In this document: in pieces, positions 6,759 through 9,708 of the stretch | How positions within the stretch are numbered: position 1 is the first letter of the stretch | How the letters are laid out: each line of letters begins with the position of its first letter | NCBI GenBank assembly: GCA_937958475.1 | Contig: CALFXR010000046.1 | Coordinates: forward strand, 1 to 9,708 | Direction: 5' to 3' | Origin: an uncultured Mesorhizobium sp. | Lineage (GTDB): Bacteria; Pseudomonadota; Alphaproteobacteria; Rhizobiales; Rhizobiaceae | DNA: 9,708 nt | Made by a program: the position numbers and the translations under genes | The notes under the pieces: model-generated | The model's database searches: none | Seen by the model: the letters and a program-made list of their open reading frames with translations, nothing else | Told to the model about the DNA's origin: nothing

Positions 6759-8060
6759 ATGCGCGAGACCATCCTCCACGACACGCAAAGCACCCGGCTC
6801 AGGCTGAACACGCTGATCCGCCTGCGCTGGCTGGCGATCGGCGGCCAGAGCGCCACGGTGATCGCGGTCGGCTACTGGCTCGCCTTCCCGCTCCCCGTCG
6901 GGGTCTGCTTCGCGCTGATCGCCTCGTCGGCCTGGCTCAACCTGTTCCTGGCGTTCCGCTATCCGGCGACGCACCGCCTGCGCCCCGCCGCGGCGATGGC
7001 GATCCTGCTCTTCGACGCCGCGCAGCTCGCCGGCCTGCTCTACATGACCGGCGGCCTCGACAATCCCTTCGCCCTCCTGATGACCGTGCCGGTCGTCGTT
7101 TCCGCCACGTCGCTGCCGCTGCGCATGACGGCGCTGCTGGGAGCCTTCGCCATCGCGGCGACGACGCTGCTCGCCGTCTTCCACGAGCCGCTGCCGTGGT
7201 TCCCCGGCGAGACGCTGGAGATGCCGTTCCACTACACGGCGGGCATGTGGATGGCGGTGGTGTCGAGCATCACCTTCACCGCGGTCTACGCATACCGGGT
7301 CGCCGAGGAGGCGCGCCTGCTCGCCAACGCGCTGTCGGCGACCGAGCTGGTGCTGCAGCGCGAGCAGCACCTGTCGGCCCTCGACGGGCTGGCGGCCGCG
7401 GCGGCGCACGAGCTGGGAACGCCGCTGGCCACGATCGCGCTGGTCGCCAAGGAGATGGAGCGGACGCTGGGCTCCGACCCGCGCTTCCAGGAGGACGTCA
7501 CGCTGCTCAGGTCGCAGAGCGAGCGCTGCAAGGGCATCCTGAAGCGGCTGACCAGCCTGTCGGCAGAGAACGAGACCCACCTCGCGCGGCTGCCGCTGAC
7601 CTCGCTGATCGAGGAGGTGGTGGCCCCTCACCGCGACTTCGGCATCGCCATCCGGCTGGAGCCCGGCGAGCGGATCGGCCCCGAGCCGGTGTGCCGGCGC
7701 AACCCGGGCGTCGCCTACGGGCTCGGCAACCTCGTCGAGAACGCCGTCGACTTCGCCCGCGAAAGCGTCATCGTGCGCTGGCGTTGGGACGGCGAAACCG
7801 TGGGGCTGACGATCATCGACGACGGCGCGGGCTTCCCGCCGGACATCATCGACCGGATCGGCGAACCCTACATGTCGACCCGGCACGGCGCGGAGAAGGG
7901 GGGCGGCGGGCTGGGGCTCGGCCTGTTCATCGCCAAGACGCTGATCGAGCGCGCCGGCGCCACGCTGGCGTTCCAGAACGCCTTCGTCCCGGGCCAGGGC
8001 GCCGTCGTCGACATCGAATGGCCGCGGCAAGGCTTCGTCGACGCGGAGCAGCCCGCCTGA
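6759..8060 (+). CDS. regB: RegB/ActS/PrrB-family redox-sensing histidine kinase
   Basis: Inner-membrane sensor kinase of 433 residues that phosphorylates RegA/ActR according to redox state of the respiratory chain. Six hydrophobic segments lie at about 24-42, 46-64, 77-96, 104-121, 123-141 and 160-179. The quinone-site heptapeptide GGLDNPF is at 98-104. The H-box AAAAHELGTPLATI carries the phosphorylated His217. Cys257 in SQSERCKGIL matches the redox-active Cys265 of Rhodobacter RegB. The ATPase domain has the N-box LGNLVENAVDFA (Asn324, Asn328), G1 DDGAG (354-358) and G2 GGGGLGLGLFIAKTL. The frame is open for a long way upstream through hrpB, but that part is a shadow. ATG at 6759 is 38 bases after hrpB and gives a family-like N-terminus; only weak AAGACGG precedes it. 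The rhizobial name is actS. Confidence 0.94.
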   Translation: MRETILHDTQSTRLRLNTLIRLRWLAIGGQSATVIAVGYWLAFPLPVGVCFALIASSAWLNLFLAFRYPATHRLRPAAAMAILLFDAAQLAGLLYMTGGLDNPFALLMTVPVVVSATSLPLRMTALLGAFAIAATTLLAVFHEPLPWFPGETLEMPFHYTAGMWMAVVSSITFTAVYAYRVAEEARLLANALSATELVLQREQHLSALDGLAAAAAHELGTPLATIALVAKEMERTLGSDPRFQEDVTLLRSQSERCKGILKRLTSLSAENETHLARLPLTSLIEEVVAPHRDFGIAIRLEPGERIGPEPVCRRNPGVAYGLGNLVENAVDFARESVIVRWRWDGETVGLTIIDDGAGFPPDIIDRIGEPYMSTRHGAEKGGGGLGLGLFIAKTLIERAGATLAFQNAFVPGQGAVVDIEWPRQGFVDAEQPA

Positions 8061-8091
8061 GGCCCAAGACCAAAGCCTGATCGATCGCGGT

Positions 8092-8120
8092 TTGGACTCT
8101 TCCCGGCAAATCAATATATA
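8092..8120 (+). promoter_or_regulatory. regA: Possible promoter for regA
   Basis: TTGGAC (8092-8097) is followed after 17 bases by TATATA (8115-8120) in the only AT-rich patch between regB and regA. Reading the -35 one base later (TGGACT) gives four of six matches with a 16-base spacer. Transcription would begin near 8127, leaving a leader of about 28 bases before the ATG at 8155. A weak inverted repeat, CCAAA (8070-8074) and TTTGG (8091-8095), overlaps the -35. Confidence 0.4.
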
Positions 8121-8154
8121 GCGGGTGAGGGAGAAAAACGGGCGGACCGACAGG

Positions 8155-8721
8155 ATGACGACAGAAAGCGAACAAACGCTTCCGAACGCCGGCGAAGGAG
8201 ACATGTCCCTTCTGATCGTCGACGACGACAAGCCCTTCCTGGCGCGGCTCGCCCGCGCGATGGAGGGACGCGGATTCAAGGTCGAGACGGCCGACAGCGT
8301 CGAGGAGGCGATCGCCAGGGCGCGCGCCAATCCGCCCGCCTACGCCGTGGTCGACATGCGGCTGGGCGACGGCAACGGCCTCGACGTCGTCGCGGCGATC
8401 CGCGAGAAGCGCGCCGACGCGCGCACCATCATCCTCACCGGCTACGGCAACATCGCCACCGCCGTGACCGCGGTGAAGCTCGGCGCCATCGACTATCTGT
8501 CGAAACCCGCCGACGCCGACGACATCTATGCCGCGCTGACGCGCACCGGCGAAGCGCGCGCCGCGCCGCCGGAGAACCCGATGTCGGCCGACCGGGTGCG
8601 CTGGGAACACATCCAGCGCGTCTACGAGATGTGCGACCGCAACGTTTCCGAGACGGCGCGCCGGCTGAACATGCACCGGCGCACCCTGCAACGCATCCTG
8701 GCGAAACGCGCGCCGCGCTAG
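8155..8721 (+). CDS. regA: RegA/ActR/PrrA-family response regulator
   Basis: Cytoplasmic response regulator of 188 residues, partner of RegB, controlling redox-responsive genes such as those for respiration, carbon fixation or nitrogen metabolism in alphaproteobacteria. The receiver domain begins SLLIVDDDKPFLARLARAME, with acidic residues at 23-25, phosphoacceptor Asp67 in VVDMRLGDGNG, Thr95 and Lys117 (YLSKPADADD). A short proline linker (APPENP) leads into the nearly invariant MSADRVRWEHIQRVYEMC segment and a Fis-type helix-turn-helix, NVSETARRLNMHRRTLQRI, close to the C-terminus. Candidate starts are GTG 8125, ATG 8155 and ATG 8203. I chose 8155 because it leaves about 17 residues before the receiver core, as in known RegA/ActR. 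The strongest ribosome site, AAGGAG at 8195-8200, lies only 2 bases before ATG 8203. The gene follows regB by 94 bases. Confidence 0.95.
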   Translation: MTTESEQTLPNAGEGDMSLLIVDDDKPFLARLARAMEGRGFKVETADSVEEAIARARANPPAYAVVDMRLGDGNGLDVVAAIREKRADARTIILTGYGNIATAVTAVKLGAIDYLSKPADADDIYAALTRTGEARAAPPENPMSADRVRWEHIQRVYEMCDRNVSETARRLNMHRRTLQRILAKRAPR

Positions 8722-8727
8722 CGGCGC
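8710..8727. terminator. GC-rich hairpin over the regA stop codon
   Basis: GCGCCGC (8710-8716) and GCGGCGC (8721-8727) form a perfect 7-base-pair stem with a GCTA loop; the regA stop TAG is at 8719-8721. No T-run follows, so it is not a standard intrinsic terminator. It may slow polymerase or protect the 3' end of the mRNA. Confidence 0.3.
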
Positions 8728-8738
8728 ATGGCCAGGCC

Positions 8739-8756
8739 GCGTTCCTAACGGAACGC
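8739..8756. terminator. Hairpin over the metallophosphoesterase stop codon
   Basis: GCGTTCC (8739-8745) and GGAACGC (8750-8756) form a perfect 7-base-pair stem with a TAAC loop. The minus-strand stop codon is at 8745-8747. The two hairpins lie 11 bases apart between converging genes. No T-tract is present on either strand, so any termination role is inferred from position only. Confidence 0.35.
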
Positions 8757-9560
8757 ACGCACCCTCTCCTCGGAGAGCACGGCGAGTTCGCGCCGGTCCG
8801 ACGGCAGCGGCACGAAGGTGACGCCGAGACCGGTCGGGCGCAGCGTGCACAGGGCGAAGCCCGCCCCGGCGACGGCGCGCAGGCCGCTTCCATGAAGCGG
8901 GTCGAAGGCGTTGTGCAGGCCCGTGCCGACGACGACGGGCACGCCGTTCCATACCGCCACCCGGTCGACATGGACGTGGCCGGCGAGGACGCCGGCGACG
9001 TTCCTGCCGCGGATCGCTTCGCCGAGCCGCGCCGAATCCGCCTGGCCGAGGGTCTCCCAGGGCAGCTGGCTTTCCGCGTCGAGGGCCGGCGCGTGGTGGA
9101 CGACGACGATCTTCGCCATGTCCGGATGGCTCGCAAGCGCGCGCTCCAGGAAGGCGAAGGCGCCGTCGTCGAGGGCGCCGCCGATGCGGCCGGGCACGCT
9201 GGAATCGAGCACGACGACATGGACGCCCCCGATCACGGCCTCGTGGCAGTAGGGCCGGTCGAGGTCGTGCGTCCGGTCGAGCATGCCCCGGTAGAAACCG
9301 GGCCGCGTGTCGTGGTTGCCGAGCGCATAGAGGAGCGGGAAGCCGATGCCGCTCAGGCGTTCGCGAAGATAGCGGTAGCTGGCGACGTCGCCGTGGTTGG
9401 TCAGGTCGCCCGAGACGACGGCGAAGGCGGGCTTCCGCTCCATCGCCGCGATCATGGCGAGCATCTCGTCGAGCCTGGCGCCGGTATCGGCGAGGAGACT
9501 CGCGTCGCCGAGCGCCGGGTCGGAGACGTGGAAATCGGTGAGGTGGAGGAAGGTCGTCAC
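8745..9560 (-). CDS. Calcineurin-like metallophosphoesterase, CpdA/GpdQ (class III phosphodiesterase) family
   Basis: Cytoplasmic binuclear-metal phosphoesterase of 271 residues with no signal peptide. All metal-ligand motifs are present: DFH (Asp9, His11), GD in VVSGDLTNHGD (Asp52), GNHD (Asn82, His83), HH in VVVHHAPA (His155, His156) and GHVH (His195, His197). This layout and length fit the family containing cyclic-AMP phosphodiesterase CpdA and glycerophosphodiesterase GpdQ; the substrate cannot be told from sequence, so I give no symbol. The start is GTG at 9560 with AGGA about 9 bases upstream, and no in-frame ATG lies before the first metal motif. It converges on regA and is not in an operon with the phn genes. 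A link to phosphonate breakdown, such as hydrolysis of a cyclic phosphate intermediate, is possible but unsupported. Confidence 0.88.
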   Translation of the reverse strand: MTTFLHLTDFHVSDPALGDASLLADTGARLDEMLAMIAAMERKPAFAVVSGDLTNHGDVASYRYLRERLSGIGFPLLYALGNHDTRPGFYRGMLDRTHDLDRPYCHEAVIGGVHVVVLDSSVPGRIGGALDDGAFAFLERALASHPDMAKIVVVHHAPALDAESQLPWETLGQADSARLGEAIRGRNVAGVLAGHVHVDRVAVWNGVPVVVGTGLHNAFDPLHGSGLRAVAGAGFALCTLRPTGLGVTFVPLPSDRRELAVLSEERVRAFR

Positions 9561-9708
9561 TGGCTACGGTCCTGTCTGCTCGTTCCGCGAGGGCTCGATA
9601 GCGGAGACGTAAGACGTTTCGATGTCGGTGGGAAAGAGGATGCGGCGGCACCCCTTCGCGGACAAGCGAGTTCGTGCCCGGGAGGGCATGGCGGGATGGC
9701 GGGTTCGG
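9561..9708. other. Right-hand edge without a supported gene
   Basis: These 148 bases lie upstream of the metallophosphoesterase. A minus-strand frame ending in TAG near 9564 (reading ILFPTDIETSYVSAIEPSRN close to its end) and a plus-strand frame opening at ATG 9621 (MSVGKRMRRHPFADKRVRAR) are both open to the window edge. Neither has a recognisable domain or a convincing ribosome binding site. No clear promoter was seen. Confidence 0.3.

Noticed and set aside
8061..8100. Inverted repeat CCAAA/TTTGG between regB and regA as an intrinsic terminator.
   Set aside because: The stem has a bulge, and only a short mixed ACTCTTCCC follows rather than a T-run; it overlaps a better promoter candidate.
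6444..8330. A 628-codon open frame antisense to regB and the end of hrpB.
   Set aside because: Composition is that of a high-GC antisense shadow and no family features are present; the plus strand codes for complete RegB.
7927..9651. A 574-codon minus-strand frame spanning the metallophosphoesterase, regA and the end of regB.
   Set aside because: It is a different frame from the metallophosphoesterase, which has intact metal motifs, and it crosses a convergent gene; the translation is Arg/Pro-rich without motifs.
9564..9708. C-terminal fragment of an unknown minus-strand gene ending just before the metallophosphoesterase.
   Set aside because: Fewer than 50 codons are visible, with no motif and unremarkable codon use; a plus-strand frame in the same place is equally open.

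Overview
The window is a high-GC (roughly 70%) chromosomal segment with strong G/C bias at third codon positions. Gene content (PhnGHIJK C-P lyase core, HutC-type PhnF, HrpB, a RegB/ActS-RegA/ActR redox pair in one orientation) points to an alphaproteobacterium, most likely of the Hyphomicrobiales (rhizobia and relatives). Species cannot be told from the sequence. No tRNA, rRNA, CRISPR, transposon or prophage signal was seen.

Left third (1-3393, minus strand): phnG-phnH-phnI-phnJ-phnK, read right to left, is the core of a carbon-phosphorus lyase operon that breaks the C-P bond of phosphonates to release phosphate. The genes overlap by 1-4 bases or lie 1 base apart. phnK runs off the left edge; phnL and phnM probably follow outside the window. 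PhnJ carries the intact CX2CX21CX5C motif and the radical glycine.

Control region (3394-3488): a short AT-rich divergent region separates phnG from phnF. It holds a good sigma70 promoter towards phnG, a weaker one towards phnF with an overlapping -10, a composite inverted repeat that fits a PhnF operator, and a candidate Pho box upstream of the phnG promoter. The expected logic is repression by PhnF plus activation by PhoB under phosphate starvation.

Middle (3489-8060, plus strand): phnF, hrpB (DExH-box helicase) and regB (membrane redox-sensing histidine kinase) follow one another with gaps of 28 and 38 bases. A 94-base gap with a promoter-like sequence then precedes regA (8155-8721), the partner response regulator with a Fis-type DNA-binding end. 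RegB keeps the redox cysteine and the GGxxNPF quinone-site motif, so the pair looks functional.

Right end (8745-9560, minus strand): a calcineurin-like metallophosphoesterase of the CpdA/GpdQ family converges on regA; two short perfect hairpins sit at the junction. The last 148 bases have no gene that can be supported.

Overall these are known gene families in good condition. The best material for a second look is the compact phnG/phnF control region. I found no convincing evidence of an undescribed system.
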